Positions 1-7,187 of a stretch of DNA of 64,000 bases are shown piece by piece. The position numbers and the translations under genes were made by a program. The notes under the pieces are model-generated. The model was not told the origin of the DNA. It saw only the letters and a program-made list of their open reading frames with translations, and searched no databases. The stretch lies in contig NZ_CP039393.1 in assembly GCF_004803695.1 (NCBI RefSeq), positions 1,116,001 through 1,180,000 on the forward strand. The letters are read 5' to 3'. The first letter of the stretch is position 1. Every line of letters starts with the position of its first letter. The stretch comes from Muribaculum gordoncarteri (lineage in GTDB: Bacteria > Bacteroidota > Bacteroidia > Bacteroidales > Muribaculaceae).

Positions 1-1
1 G

Positions 2-415
2 TCCATAGCTACGATAGCCAATGCCATGGATGTGGGCGATCCGTCCAACTTTGCACGTATTCTCGACCTTTACGGCAAGTCACACGATGCCATTGTGGGC
101 GATATAAGCGGATGCACCTATACCGACGAGCAGATTGCCGATACGATGCGTAACGTTTATGCCGAAAAGGGTTACATTCTCGATCCTCACGGAGCTGTGG
201 CCTATAGGGCGCTGGATGAGTATCTGCAGCCCGGTGAAACGGGTATATTCCTTGAAACGGCCCATCCTGCCAAATTCAAGGAAACGGTTGATTCAATCAT
301 TGACGGCAGTGTCAAGATTCCGGCACGACTTGAGGCGTTTATGCGAGGCGAGAAGTCGACTGTGCGTCTTAACAAGCAATTTCCGGCATTCAAGAAGTAT
401 CTGCTCTCATTGTAG
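2..415 (+). CDS. thrC: Threonine synthase, C-terminal part (5' truncated by window edge)
   Basis: The open frame runs from the first bases of the window to a TAG stop and encodes about 137 residues. It begins with the segment TIANAMDVGDPSNF, typical of the C-terminal half of bacterial threonine synthase, and continues through DPHGAVAYRAL and ETAHPAKF, both well conserved in the family. The enzyme is a cytosolic PLP protein that converts O-phospho-L-homoserine to L-threonine. The PLP lysine and the N-terminal half lie outside the window. The first in-frame ATG (position 26) is an internal Met, not the start. The usual partners thrA and thrB would be expected just upstream, but this cannot be seen here. 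Identification is by recalled family motifs and is secure. Confidence 0.95.
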   Translation, partial: SIATIANAMDVGDPSNFARILDLYGKSHDAIVGDISGCTYTDEQIADTMRNVYAEKGYILDPHGAVAYRALDEYLQPGETGIFLETAHPAKFKETVDSIIDGSVKIPARLEAFMRGEKSTVRLNKQFPAFKKYLLSL

Positions 416-448
416 CACGACGACCAATTTCTTGGCGAAAGATAAACA

Positions 449-479
449 TTGGTGGCTTCACATTTCGTGGAGTCACCAA
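449..479 (+). terminator. Hairpin between thrC and lon
   Basis: Arms at 449-457 (TTGGTGGCT) and 471-479 (AGTCACCAA) pair over 9 positions with one G-T wobble. No T-run follows, so this may be a weak terminator or attenuator rather than a canonical intrinsic terminator. It lies 34 bases after the thrC stop and just before the lon -7 box. Confidence 0.4.
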
Positions 480-486
480 TGTTGTG

Positions 487-494
487 TAACTTTG
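487..494 (+). promoter_or_regulatory. Bacteroidetes -7 box for lon
   Basis: TAACTTTG matches the Bacteroidetes -7 consensus TAnnTTTG and would place transcription start near 501, about 46 bases before the lon ATG. No clear -33 element is visible. Confidence 0.6.
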
Positions 495-546
495 GCACAT
501 AATTTGCTGTAAAGTGATTTCTGTAATAAATTAGCGGTATTTTTAA

Positions 547-2973
547 ATGAACAACTCCGATAAAGACAATCATAAGATAATTTCATTGGGACAAATCGAC
601 ATCGATCCTTCAAAGTTCAATGCCGAGCCTGACCTTGATGCGCTGCCACTGCTCGCCACTCAGAATCTTGTCCTTTTCCCGGGCGTTACGATACCTATTT
701 CGCTCGTCAGGATAAGCTCTCAGTTCACGGCTCAGTATGCTCTCGATTCCAAGAATCCCATAGGCATTGTGTGTCAGCGTAATCCCGAGGATGATGCTCC
801 CACTCTTGAATCTCTGTATGACTATGGAACTATTGCCGATGTAATCAAGATTTTTGACCTTCCAGACGGAGGCCACACTGCGATTATACGCGCACGTGAT
901 AAGTTCCATATCATCGGCAGCGCTGAAAACAGCAATGCCGGAGGAAATGCTCTCGCCGCAAAGGTGGAGATTGTCAAGGATGCGAAGCCTCGCCGTAACG
1001 ACAAGGACTTTGTCGCCGTTGTTCAGGCCATAAAGAATCTTACGTTGCGATTGCTCAAGGATATGGACGGAATGCAGGAATTTTTCCTGAATGTTCAGAA
1101 TTTCCCTGACCCTATAGGTCTTGTCAACATGATCTGTACGCAATCGCCGTTCCCCACCGACCAAAAGATGGCCCTTCTGCTTGAGGACAACGTGAAGGAG
1201 CGAGCTAAAGAGTTGCTTGCGCAGCTTACGCGTCAGGAGCAGATGCTGCTTGTGGCCGAAGAGATTCAGTCAAGTGCCCGTCAAAGTTTTGACCAGCAGC
1301 AGCGTCACGCTTTCCTGCAACAGCAGATGGAGGCTATACGCCAGGAACTCTACGGTGATAACGATGACGATCTGACTGTTTTCCGCCGTAAGGCTGATGA
1401 GATTGATTTCCCGGCCAATGTAGCTGCCGTGTTTGACAAGGAGCTTGACAAGCTGGGACGACTGAATCCGCAAAGCCCCGACTATTCGGTTCAATATTCC
1501 TACATAGAAACTCTGCTCGAATTGCCGTGGAACAAGTATTCCGACTTGAATACCGACCTCAATCTGGCAAAGGATATCCTTGATGCCGACCACTATGGAC
1601 TTCCCAAGGTCAAGGAGCGTATCCTTGAGCAGATAGCCGTGCTGCTCAACAATCCCGAGGGCAAGGCTCCGATTCTCTGTCTTGTAGGCCCTCCCGGAGT
1701 GGGAAAGACATCGTTGGGCCAGTCGGTGGCGCGTGCTCTCGGTCGCAAATATCAGCGTGTATCGTTGGGCGGCCTTCATGACGAGGCTGAAATACGCGGA
1801 CACCGTCGCACTTATATAGGAGCGATGCCGGGCCGTATAATCGATGCAGTAAAGCGTGTCGGTACTTCCAATCCTGTATTGCTGCTCGACGAGATCGACA
1901 AGATAGGCAGCGACTTCAAGGGCGATCCTTCAGCAGCATTGCTTGAGGTGCTTGACCCTGAACAGAATTGTCGATTCCACGACAACTATGTCGACATCGA
2001 TTACGACTTGTCAAAGGTGCTGTTTATCGCCACTGCCAACACATTGACGACATTGTCGCAGCCACTTCTCGACCGAATGGAGATTATCGACCTCTCGGGT
2101 TATCTGCTTGAGGAGAAGATTGAGATAGCCAATCGTCACATAATACCTCGCCTTCTGAAGGAGTTCAAGCTTAAGAAGTCGCAATTGTCGTTCACTCCCG
2201 AGGCCATAGCCCATATAATCGAGAACTATACCTCGGAGAGCGGTGTGCGACAACTTGAAAAGCAGATTTCCAAGATTATACGTAAGATTGTGCTTGCGTT
2301 GATGCTTAAGGAGAAATATCCCCATAAGATACAACCCAAGCATCTTAAGGGATATCTCGGACTTGAACGCTACAGCAAGGATCTCTATGAGGGCAATGAG
2401 TTTGCCGGTGTTGTCACAGGACTGGCCTGGACGGCTGTAGGCGGTGAGATTCTCTTCATCGAGTCGTCATTGTCACGAGCCAAAGGAGACAAATTGATAT
2501 TGACCGGTAATCTCGGCAACGTAATGAAGGAGTCGGCTGCGATAGCCTTGCAGTATGTAAAGAGCCATTCACGTGAGCTGGGTATTGACGACGAGTTGTT
2601 TGAGAAATATCAGCTTCACGTGCATGTCCCTGAAGGAGCCATTCCCAAGGACGGCCCGTCGGCCGGCATAACTATGGCAACATCCATTGTTTCGGCCTTT
2701 ACTCAGCGCAAGGTGCGTTCATGCCTTGCCATGACAGGTGAAATTACTCTGCGAGGCAAAGTGTTGCCTGTGGGCGGTATAAAGGAGAAGATTCTTGCCG
2801 CCAAGCGTGCCGGAATAACTGATATAATCCTTTCGGTTGAAAACCGTAAGGATGTCGAGGACATTGATGCCATGTACATATCGGGCCTTACATTCCACTA
2901 CGTTAAAACTGTGATGGAGGTTATCGATAAGGCGTTGCTGGATGAAAAAGTAGCACATTATCGCGAGTTATAG
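547..2973 (+). CDS. lon: ATP-dependent Lon protease (endopeptidase La)
   Basis: The 808-residue protein has full-length LonA architecture. An N-terminal substrate-binding LAN domain (about 35-240) is followed by a coiled-coil stretch with the QQRHAFLQQQMEAIRQEL signature. The AAA+ module carries Walker A GPPGVGKTS near residue 381 and Walker B LLLDEIDK. The C-terminal peptidase domain has the Ser-Lys dyad: Ser about 705 in KDGPSAGI and Lys about 746 in GGIKEK. Lon degrades misfolded and regulatory proteins in the cytosol. The ATG at 547 follows an A/T-rich leader and a TAACTTTG box. A strong hairpin follows the stop. All key residues are present. Confidence 0.97.
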   Translation: MNNSDKDNHKIISLGQIDIDPSKFNAEPDLDALPLLATQNLVLFPGVTIPISLVRISSQFTAQYALDSKNPIGIVCQRNPEDDAPTLESLYDYGTIADVIKIFDLPDGGHTAIIRARDKFHIIGSAENSNAGGNALAAKVEIVKDAKPRRNDKDFVAVVQAIKNLTLRLLKDMDGMQEFFLNVQNFPDPIGLVNMICTQSPFPTDQKMALLLEDNVKERAKELLAQLTRQEQMLLVAEEIQSSARQSFDQQQRHAFLQQQMEAIRQELYGDNDDDLTVFRRKADEIDFPANVAAVFDKELDKLGRLNPQSPDYSVQYSYIETLLELPWNKYSDLNTDLNLAKDILDADHYGLPKVKERILEQIAVLLNNPEGKAPILCLVGPPGVGKTSLGQSVARALGRKYQRVSLGGLHDEAEIRGHRRTYIGAMPGRIIDAVKRVGTSNPVLLLDEIDKIGSDFKGDPSAALLEVLDPEQNCRFHDNYVDIDYDLSKVLFIATANTLTTLSQPLLDRMEIIDLSGYLLEEKIEIANRHIIPRLLKEFKLKKSQLSFTPEAIAHIIENYTSESGVRQLEKQISKIIRKIVLALMLKEKYPHKIQPKHLKGYLGLERYSKDLYEGNEFAGVVTGLAWTAVGGEILFIESSLSRAKGDKLILTGNLGNVMKESAAIALQYVKSHSRELGIDDELFEKYQLHVHVPEGAIPKDGPSAGITMATSIVSAFTQRKVRSCLAMTGEITLRGKVLPVGGIKEKILAAKRAGITDIILSVENRKDVEDIDAMYISGLTFHYVKTVMEVIDKALLDEKVAHYREL

Positions 2974-2991
2974 CATCGATGATAAACATTT

Positions 2992-3030
2992 TGTAGTGTT
3001 TAAACGTATTTAAGTTAAACACTACATTTT
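2992..3030 (+). terminator. Hairpin after lon, immediately before the His-rich gene
   Basis: Perfect 11-bp arms TGTAGTGTTTA (2992-3002) and TAAACACTACA (3016-3026) are followed by TTTT. It is positioned as the lon terminator but ends 8 bases before the next ATG on the same strand, so it could equally act as an attenuator or leader structure for that gene. Confidence 0.65.
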
Positions 3031-3037
3031 ATCAAAG

Positions 3038-3244
3038 ATGAAGAAGAAATATGTGATATGGCTCATAATAGCCATCCTTGGATTGGGATCGACATCGCTT
3101 ACTTCGTGTGGCTCCATGCGCAGCTATTGGGGCATTGAGGGAGATTATGACTTTGATGATGGATATTATTACAAGCATAAGAAACACAAGAAGCATAAGA
3201 AGCCGAAAAAGCATCATCATCACCATCACGACCATGATGATTGA
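3038..3244 (+). CDS. Small His/Lys-rich lipoprotein
   Basis: This 68-residue protein begins with a lipoprotein signal peptide: MKKK, a hydrophobic core (about 5-20) and lipobox LTSC with Cys at about residue 24. The mature part is a short acidic/aromatic segment (GDYDFDDGYYY), then a lysine-histidine repeat (KHKKHKKHKKPKK), then a terminal run of six His with Asp/His. The mature peptide is probably lipid-anchored on the periplasmic or outer-membrane side, and the His/Asp tail could bind divalent metals such as Zn, Ni or Cu. That role is inference; I recognise no named family. No -7 box separates it from lon, so it may be expressed by read-through past the hairpin just upstream. The low-complexity composition calls for caution, but the signal peptide and downstream terminator support a real gene. 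Confidence 0.7.
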   Translation: MKKKYVIWLIIAILGLGSTSLTSCGSMRSYWGIEGDYDFDDGYYYKHKKHKKHKKPKKHHHHHHDHDD

Positions 3245-3254
3245 TCAATAAAAA

Positions 3255-3293
3255 AATCGGCAGAGTGATATATCAATAATCACTCTGCCGATT
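3255..3293. terminator. Bidirectional terminator, His-rich lipoprotein / DUF5606
   Basis: Perfect 15-bp arms AATCGGCAGAGTGAT (3255-3269) and ATCACTCTGCCGATT (3279-3293) with a 9-base loop lie between two convergent genes. A-rich flanks to the left give a T-run on the minus strand, and TTT follows on the plus strand. Confidence 0.9.
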
Positions 3294-3313
3294 GGTATTT
3301 TCTAAAGACTGCT

Positions 3314-3742
3314 TTATTCGCCTTTCTCTTCAGTCGCTTCTTCTTCCTCTTCCGGCGATACAAATTCGGTTATTCCGGCAGCGAGGAGCTGATTGTACCA
3401 GTTGAGCACCTTCTTTATGTCGTTGGTGTAAACGCGGTCTTCGTCAAAGTCGGGAAGCACTTCCTTGAAGTAGGCGCGTATGTCGGCATCGTCACCTATG
3501 GCTTTTACATCCACGGGCTTTCCGTCGGCTTTTGTTTTCAGTGATTCAAGCACTTTCGACAACGGAACATCTTCCTCTACGGTATATATGGCTATGTCAC
3601 CGAGCGATATCACTTTGTCGTGGGCGTAGGCAGGAGTGCGTTTGCCGGTCGAAAGTGACTCTACAATGAGCATATTCTTTCCTTGATTCACTAATTTGAA
3701 CAGTCCGGGTTTTCCCGATATTGCTAAAATTGTCTTTAACAT
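3314..3742 (-). CDS. DUF5606 family protein
   Basis: The 142-residue cytosolic protein opens with MLKTILAISGKPGLFKLVNQ and continues GKNMLIVESL, the hallmark start of the Bacteroidetes-specific DUF5606 family, whose function is unknown to me. The N-terminal half resembles a small beta barrel, the middle (about 60-125) is helical with ADIRAYFKEVLPDFDEDRVY, and the C-terminus ends in an acidic tail (EEEEEATEEKGE). No enzymatic motif is visible. It stands alone between a divergent promoter region and a convergent terminator. The -7 box TAATTTTG about 45 bases upstream supports this start. Confidence 0.85.
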   Translation of the reverse strand: MLKTILAISGKPGLFKLVNQGKNMLIVESLSTGKRTPAYAHDKVISLGDIAIYTVEEDVPLSKVLESLKTKADGKPVDVKAIGDDADIRAYFKEVLPDFDEDRVYTNDIKKVLNWYNQLLAAGITEFVSPEEEEEATEEKGE

Positions 3743-3786
3743 ATCTAAATGGCGTTTTTATGTGTATTGTAAAAATTTCGTATATG

Positions 3787-3794
3787 CAAAATTA
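3787..3794 (-). promoter_or_regulatory. -7 box for the DUF5606 gene
   Basis: On the minus strand this reads TAATTTTG, matching TAnnTTTG. Transcription would start near 3780, about 38 bases before the ATG at 3742. Confidence 0.5.
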
Positions 3795-3816
3795 CTCTTT
3801 TTTGGCGATATATTGT

Positions 3817-3824
3817 TAACTTTG
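3817..3824 (+). promoter_or_regulatory. -7 box for the membrane protein-smpB pair
   Basis: TAACTTTG lies 14 bases before the ATG at 3838. The inferred transcript start, near 3831, leaves a very short leader. Confidence 0.55.
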
Positions 3825-3837
3825 CCATTCCAAAATA

Positions 3838-4404
3838 ATGACGATGCTAAAGTTTTTAGGCTATTTGCTACAATTAATAATCTCACCGGCCCGTGGCTGG
3901 GAGGATATAGCCGCACGTGGCGAGGAGCCGCGTGCCATTGCATCGAGCGGCTTCTATCCCTTGATAGGCATAACGGCTTGCACGGTGTTCATTCAACGTT
4001 TCTACGTATCCTCCCTCTCATTGGTGACGATGATTCAGAATGCGGTAGTTATTTTTGTACAATATTTCGTGACATTTTTCTTTGCGGTGTTTCTGTTCTC
4101 ATTTTTCCTTAAGCGAATGGTCGACGGTGAGCCCAATGAAAAGAAGTACACCACCTTCATATTGTATAATCTGGGACTGCTTGCTGTTATAAACATAATA
4201 GGCAATTGCCTGCCGCCAATTGATCTGTCGATAGTGCAGTTCCTCCCGGTGGTGGTTGTGCTTGTTATGTGGATGGGAATGCGTTATTTGGCCGTCAGGG
4301 CGACATCATCGTTTGCTTTCACGGCGCTGAGTGTAGTGAGCATCCTGTTGCCTCCCTACATACTCGGCTGTTTGTTTCATTTTATAATGCAGCAATTATC
4401 ATGA
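3838..4404 (+). CDS. Multi-pass membrane protein, Yip1-like
   Basis: The 188-residue protein has a short amphipathic N-terminus ([16 protein letters not shown]) followed by about five hydrophobic segments (roughly 38-55, 62-88, 104-122, 128-147, 158-180). The opening [10 protein letters not shown], before a helical bundle, resembles Bacteroidetes Yip1-domain or DUF1282-type inner-membrane proteins. No catalytic motif is visible and the role is unknown. ATG at 3838 or 3844 could start translation; the first is used. The stop overlaps the smpB start as ATGA, indicating translational coupling. The overlap argues for co-transcription but not for a shared function, since this neighbour is not a known partner of SmpB. 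Confidence 0.75.
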   Translation: MTMLKFLGYLLQLIISPARGWEDIAARGEEPRAIASSGFYPLIGITACTVFIQRFYVSSLSLVTMIQNAVVIFVQYFVTFFFAVFLFSFFLKRMVDGEPNEKKYTTFILYNLGLLAVINIIGNCLPPIDLSIVQFLPVVVVLVMWMGMRYLAVRATSSFAFTALSVVSILLPPYILGCLFHFIMQQLS

Positions 4405-4865
4405 ATTTGAAGAATAGTAAGGATATAAATATAAAAAACAAGCGTGCGACATTTGACTACGCCATATCCGACACATTTACGGCGGGCATCGTGCTTACCG
4501 GCACCGAAATCAAGTCGATACGCCTTGGCAAGGCGAGTCTTGCCGATTCATTCTGTTATGTGACCAATGGCGAGGTGTGGCTTAAGAATATGTATATAGC
4601 CGAATACTTCTACGGGACATATAACAATCATGCCGAGCGTCGCGACCGCAAGCTGCTCCTTAATAAGAAGGAGATTGCCAAGTTGGAGAAGAACGGCAAA
4701 GAGGCCGGATTTACCATCATCCCTATGCGATTGTTCATCAACGACCGCGGGCTTGCCAAGGTGGTTATAGGCATCGGTCGCGGTAAGAAGGAATATGACA
4801 AACGACAGTCCATCAAGGAGCGTGAGGATAAGCGCTCGATGGCACGATTGTTTGAAAAACGATAA
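4401..4865 (+). CDS. smpB: SsrA-binding protein SmpB
   Basis: The 154-residue protein starts at the ATG that overlaps the preceding stop; the frame is open further upstream, but that extension lies inside the neighbouring gene. Family signatures are present: [53 protein letters not shown] and a basic C-terminal tail ([17 protein letters not shown]). SmpB binds tmRNA, brings it to stalled ribosomes and drives trans-translation. The basic tail is the part that enters the vacant mRNA channel. The tmRNA gene ssrA is not in this window. Length and motifs are fully typical. Confidence 0.97.
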   Translation: MNLKNSKDINIKNKRATFDYAISDTFTAGIVLTGTEIKSIRLGKASLADSFCYVTNGEVWLKNMYIAEYFYGTYNNHAERRDRKLLLNKKEIAKLEKNGKEAGFTIIPMRLFINDRGLAKVVIGIGRGKKEYDKRQSIKEREDKRSMARLFEKR

Positions 4866-4886
4866 AGTGGAGAATTTTTTTGATTA

Positions 4887-6071
4887 CTAATGCTCGTCCT
4901 TACACAGAACGAGCATTATTTTTATGTCGCCTGTAAGGGTTGCTCCTATAAGTCGCTTGTCGCCTCCGTCCTTGACTTTCAGCTTGGCTTTCAGTTTGTC
5001 GGCCGACCATCCGAAATTTCTAACCGCTACGTTTATTTGTGGATATTTACGTGAGAATCGCTTCAGCTCACTCGACGCGAAGGGGATTACGCGCTCGATT
5101 TTCCATCGCTCGCCGGGGAACATGTCGACAGGTGACGACGATGTGTATAGATGTGTGTTGGGGTGGAGTTTCTTTACTCCGAACCGAGAGGACAGCAGTT
5201 TGTAGGGGGCGCATTTCATGACCGCAGGGTAGGGCTCGTAGAGATACCATCCATCTTCGGGAGTTCCGAACTCTACAGTGGCTTCGCTCTCCTGTGAAGG
5301 TGTATAGCTGAAGTCGTCGCCCGAGGTCCATGCATGTATTGTGACATCGTTGGTGTCGTTGGTGAAGTCGACAACGCTTACGAGTTCTTTACATTCACGG
5401 GTATTGCCCACGATGTATATGTCGCGTGTCATTGGCAGTTCCCTCAAGGTGTGTGTGACATCGAGCATCGGCGATGCCTTTACAATCAATTTGCGGCAAT
5501 GTGCCGATATGTCGGGCAGAAGTGCCGTTACATCGGGTCGGCAGTCGCTCAACGCAAAAAGTCGTTGGCCGGCGTCGCCTCGCCTCGCGGGATCGATGAA
5601 TATAGTGTCGAATCTTTTGTCACACTCCTTTAAATATGAAGTTGAGTCGCCATGTACTATCGCAACGTTGGATAATGACAGTGCCTTGGCGTTATGTGCT
5701 GCTGCTTCAGCTGTGTCGGGGTTAAGCTCTATAGCAGTGACCGATGACGCTTTTCGAGCAATGTGGAATGTGTCTATGCCAAGACCGCATGTCATGTCAA
5801 GCACGCTTGCGCAATCGTCGACCAATCCCGCATGGAAATCGGCCAGCATGTCGCTCGTACACTGTTCGGCCGACAATGTCGACGGGAAGAAGAAGTGCCG
5901 GCATTTTAATGTGTCGGGCAATTTGCGACTGCATCGCCTGCGACACTCTATCTGCGTTATCGCCGCATCGATCCACTCTTCCTTGCCGTGATTGCGAAGC
6001 CTAAGGCTTAGGACATCATCGTTGATGTTACGGTAAACCCATTCCCAAAATTCGTCATTGTCATGTATCAT
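4887..6071 (-). CDS. SAM-dependent methyltransferase with THUMP-like C-terminal domain
   Basis: The 394-residue protein has an N-terminal helical region (1-75), a Rossmann methyltransferase core with SAM motif I LDMTCGLGIDTF (91-102), AIELNPDT (motif II acidic residue) and IDPARRG (159-165), and a C-terminal THUMP-like domain (about 300-390, with KKLHPNTHLYTSS and GATLTGDIK). This matches a Bacteroidetes family annotated as class I SAM-dependent methyltransferase with THUMP-like domain. An RNA substrate is plausible because THUMP domains bind RNA, but it is not established. The -7 box TAATTTTG sits only four bases upstream of the ATG, implying an extremely short or absent leader. The 3' end contains the smpB terminator hairpin. 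Confidence 0.85.
   Translation of the reverse strand: MIHDNDEFWEWVYRNINDDVLSLRLRNHGKEEWIDAAITQIECRRRCSRKLPDTLKCRHFFFPSTLSAEQCTSDMLADFHAGLVDDCASVLDMTCGLGIDTFHIARKASSVTAIELNPDTAEAAAHNAKALSLSNVAIVHGDSTSYLKECDKRFDTIFIDPARRGDAGQRLFALSDCRPDVTALLPDISAHCRKLIVKASPMLDVTHTLRELPMTRDIYIVGNTRECKELVSVVDFTNDTNDVTIHAWTSGDDFSYTPSQESEATVEFGTPEDGWYLYEPYPAVMKCAPYKLLSSRFGVKKLHPNTHLYTSSSPVDMFPGERWKIERVIPFASSELKRFSRKYPQINVAVRNFGWSADKLKAKLKVKDGGDKRLIGATLTGDIKIMLVLCKDEH
4888..4923 (+). terminator. smpB terminator overlapping the 3' end of the opposing methyltransferase gene
   Basis: Arms TAATGCTCGT (4888-4897) and ACGAGCATTA (4909-4918) pair perfectly over 10 bp and are followed by TTTTTAT on the plus strand. The left arm includes the stop region of the minus-strand gene ending at 4887, so the same bases encode the last residues of that protein. 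Confidence 0.85.
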
Positions 6072-6075
6072 AGTG

Positions 6076-6083
6076 CAAAATTA
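6076..6083 (-). promoter_or_regulatory. -7 box just upstream of the THUMP-like methyltransferase
   Basis: TAATTTTG on the minus strand ends four bases before the ATG at 6071. If used, transcription would begin at or within the start codon. Confidence 0.4.
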
Positions 6084-6130
6084 ACAATTTATCTCCACAA
6101 ATTGCTCACACATAATTTTGGATTAACTCA

Positions 6131-6149
6131 TTATTGTCGTACCGGCTCT
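6131..6149 (+). repeat. 19-nt dispersed element, copy 1
   Basis: TTATTGTCGTACCGGCTCT matches 18 of 19 bases with 14856-14874. This copy runs directly into the -7 box TAACTTTG of the recombinase gene, 47 bases before its ATG. Confidence 0.6.
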
Positions 6150-6156
6150 AACTTTG
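6149..6156 (+). promoter_or_regulatory. -7 box for the tyrosine recombinase
   Basis: TAACTTTG fits the TAnnTTTG consensus. Transcription start is expected near 6163, about 33 bases before the ATG. Confidence 0.6.
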
Positions 6157-6195
6157 CCAAACTATTCAACAGAGATAATTTAATAAGTATTTAAC

Positions 6196-7122
6196 ATGAC
6201 AAATGAATCAAGGCATTTAAGACAAGAGCCGCTATTCTGTGAATTTATGGTGGATGTGCTGCAAGGAATGATTGCAGCTGACAAAAAACGTTGTTATGAA
6301 ACCTATCTTACCACGCTTAACAATTTCAAGCGTTTTTTGCAAGGGGGAGATATTGAATTCAGACAGCTCGACAGCATACGCTTGCTTTCCTATCAGGCGT
6401 GGTTGATACGTTCCGGAGTGACTTTAAACACCGTGTCGTTCTACATGCGCGTGCTCAGGGCTGTTTATAATCGGGCGGTTGACCGAAACATTACCGTACA
6501 GACTTACCCATTCAAGCATGTCTATACGGGAATCGAAAAGACGGTGAAGCGAGCCGTGTCGTTGAATAAAATCAGGGAAATATATTCGCTTGACCTGTCG
6601 CACGATCCGAAACTCGAGTATGCCCGTGACATGTTTATTCTGAGCTTCTTCTTAAGGGGTATGTCGTTTGTCGACATGGCATTCTTGAAAAAGAGCGATC
6701 TTGTGGGTGGACGACTTACTTATCGTCGACGGAAAACCAATCAATTGCTGGTGATAAAATGGGAACCCGTTATGCAACGCATCGTGCAGCGTTACGGCAA
6801 TCCGTCGTCAATCTACTTGCTCCCGATAATTGAGGACTCAACTGTGAATGTAAGGAGCAAATATAAGAATGGCCTCTACAAGATAAACTACAACTTGAAG
6901 CGGGTAGGGAGCAGGGTGCATCTGTCGTTGCCGTTGACCATGTATGTTGCCCGCCATTCATGGGCTTCTATCGCACGCTCGCGCAACATCCCGTTGTCGG
7001 TGATAAGCCAGGGCATGGGACATGATTCCGAATCAACGACCAAAATTTATCTGGCTTCACTTGAAACCAATGTAATCGATCGTGCCAATCAGACTTTGAT
7101 TAAGTTGCTTGAGGGTAATTAA
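6196..7122 (+). CDS. Tyrosine-type site-specific recombinase/integrase
   Basis: The 308-residue protein has an N-terminal SAM-like core-binding domain (about 12-105) and a C-terminal catalytic domain. Active-site residues are recognisable: Arg154 in LRGMSFVDM, a lysine around 180 in RRRKTN, Arg253 in YVARHSW, His276 in GMGHDSE and the nucleophile Tyr285 in TKIYLAS. The box II His is replaced by Tyr250, a variation I recall from many Bacteroidetes integrases. The length and the LRGMSFVDM signature fit the Bacteroides group of DNA invertases and transposon integrases. No excisionase, relaxase, phage gene or recognisable inverted repeat lies next to it, so its target is unknown. It is flanked by a strong convergent terminator. 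Confidence 0.9.
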   Translation: MTNESRHLRQEPLFCEFMVDVLQGMIAADKKRCYETYLTTLNNFKRFLQGGDIEFRQLDSIRLLSYQAWLIRSGVTLNTVSFYMRVLRAVYNRAVDRNITVQTYPFKHVYTGIEKTVKRAVSLNKIREIYSLDLSHDPKLEYARDMFILSFFLRGMSFVDMAFLKKSDLVGGRLTYRRRKTNQLLVIKWEPVMQRIVQRYGNPSSIYLLPIIEDSTVNVRSKYKNGLYKINYNLKRVGSRVHLSLPLTMYVARHSWASIARSRNIPLSVISQGMGHDSESTTKIYLASLETNVIDRANQTLIKLLEGN

Positions 7123-7126
7123 AATT

Positions 7127-7174
7127 AAGGACCGACACGGGTATTGAGTGCTACCAATACTCATGTCGGTCCTT
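7127..7174. terminator. Bidirectional terminator, recombinase / uxaA
   Basis: Twenty-base arms at 7127-7146 and 7155-7174 pair with one C-A mismatch and one G-T wobble around an 8-base loop. It lies between convergent genes. Confidence 0.9.
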
Positions 7175-7187
7175 TGCAATTACAATT

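Noticed and set aside
5341-5991. A 216-residue plus-strand open frame opposite the THUMP-like methyltransferase
   Set aside because: Composition is shadow-like, and the opposing frame carries clear methyltransferase motifs.
6196-7122. Recombinase as marker of a prophage or integrative element
   Set aside because: Neighbours are housekeeping or metabolic genes with uniform composition; no capsid, relaxase, excisionase or flanking direct repeats are visible.
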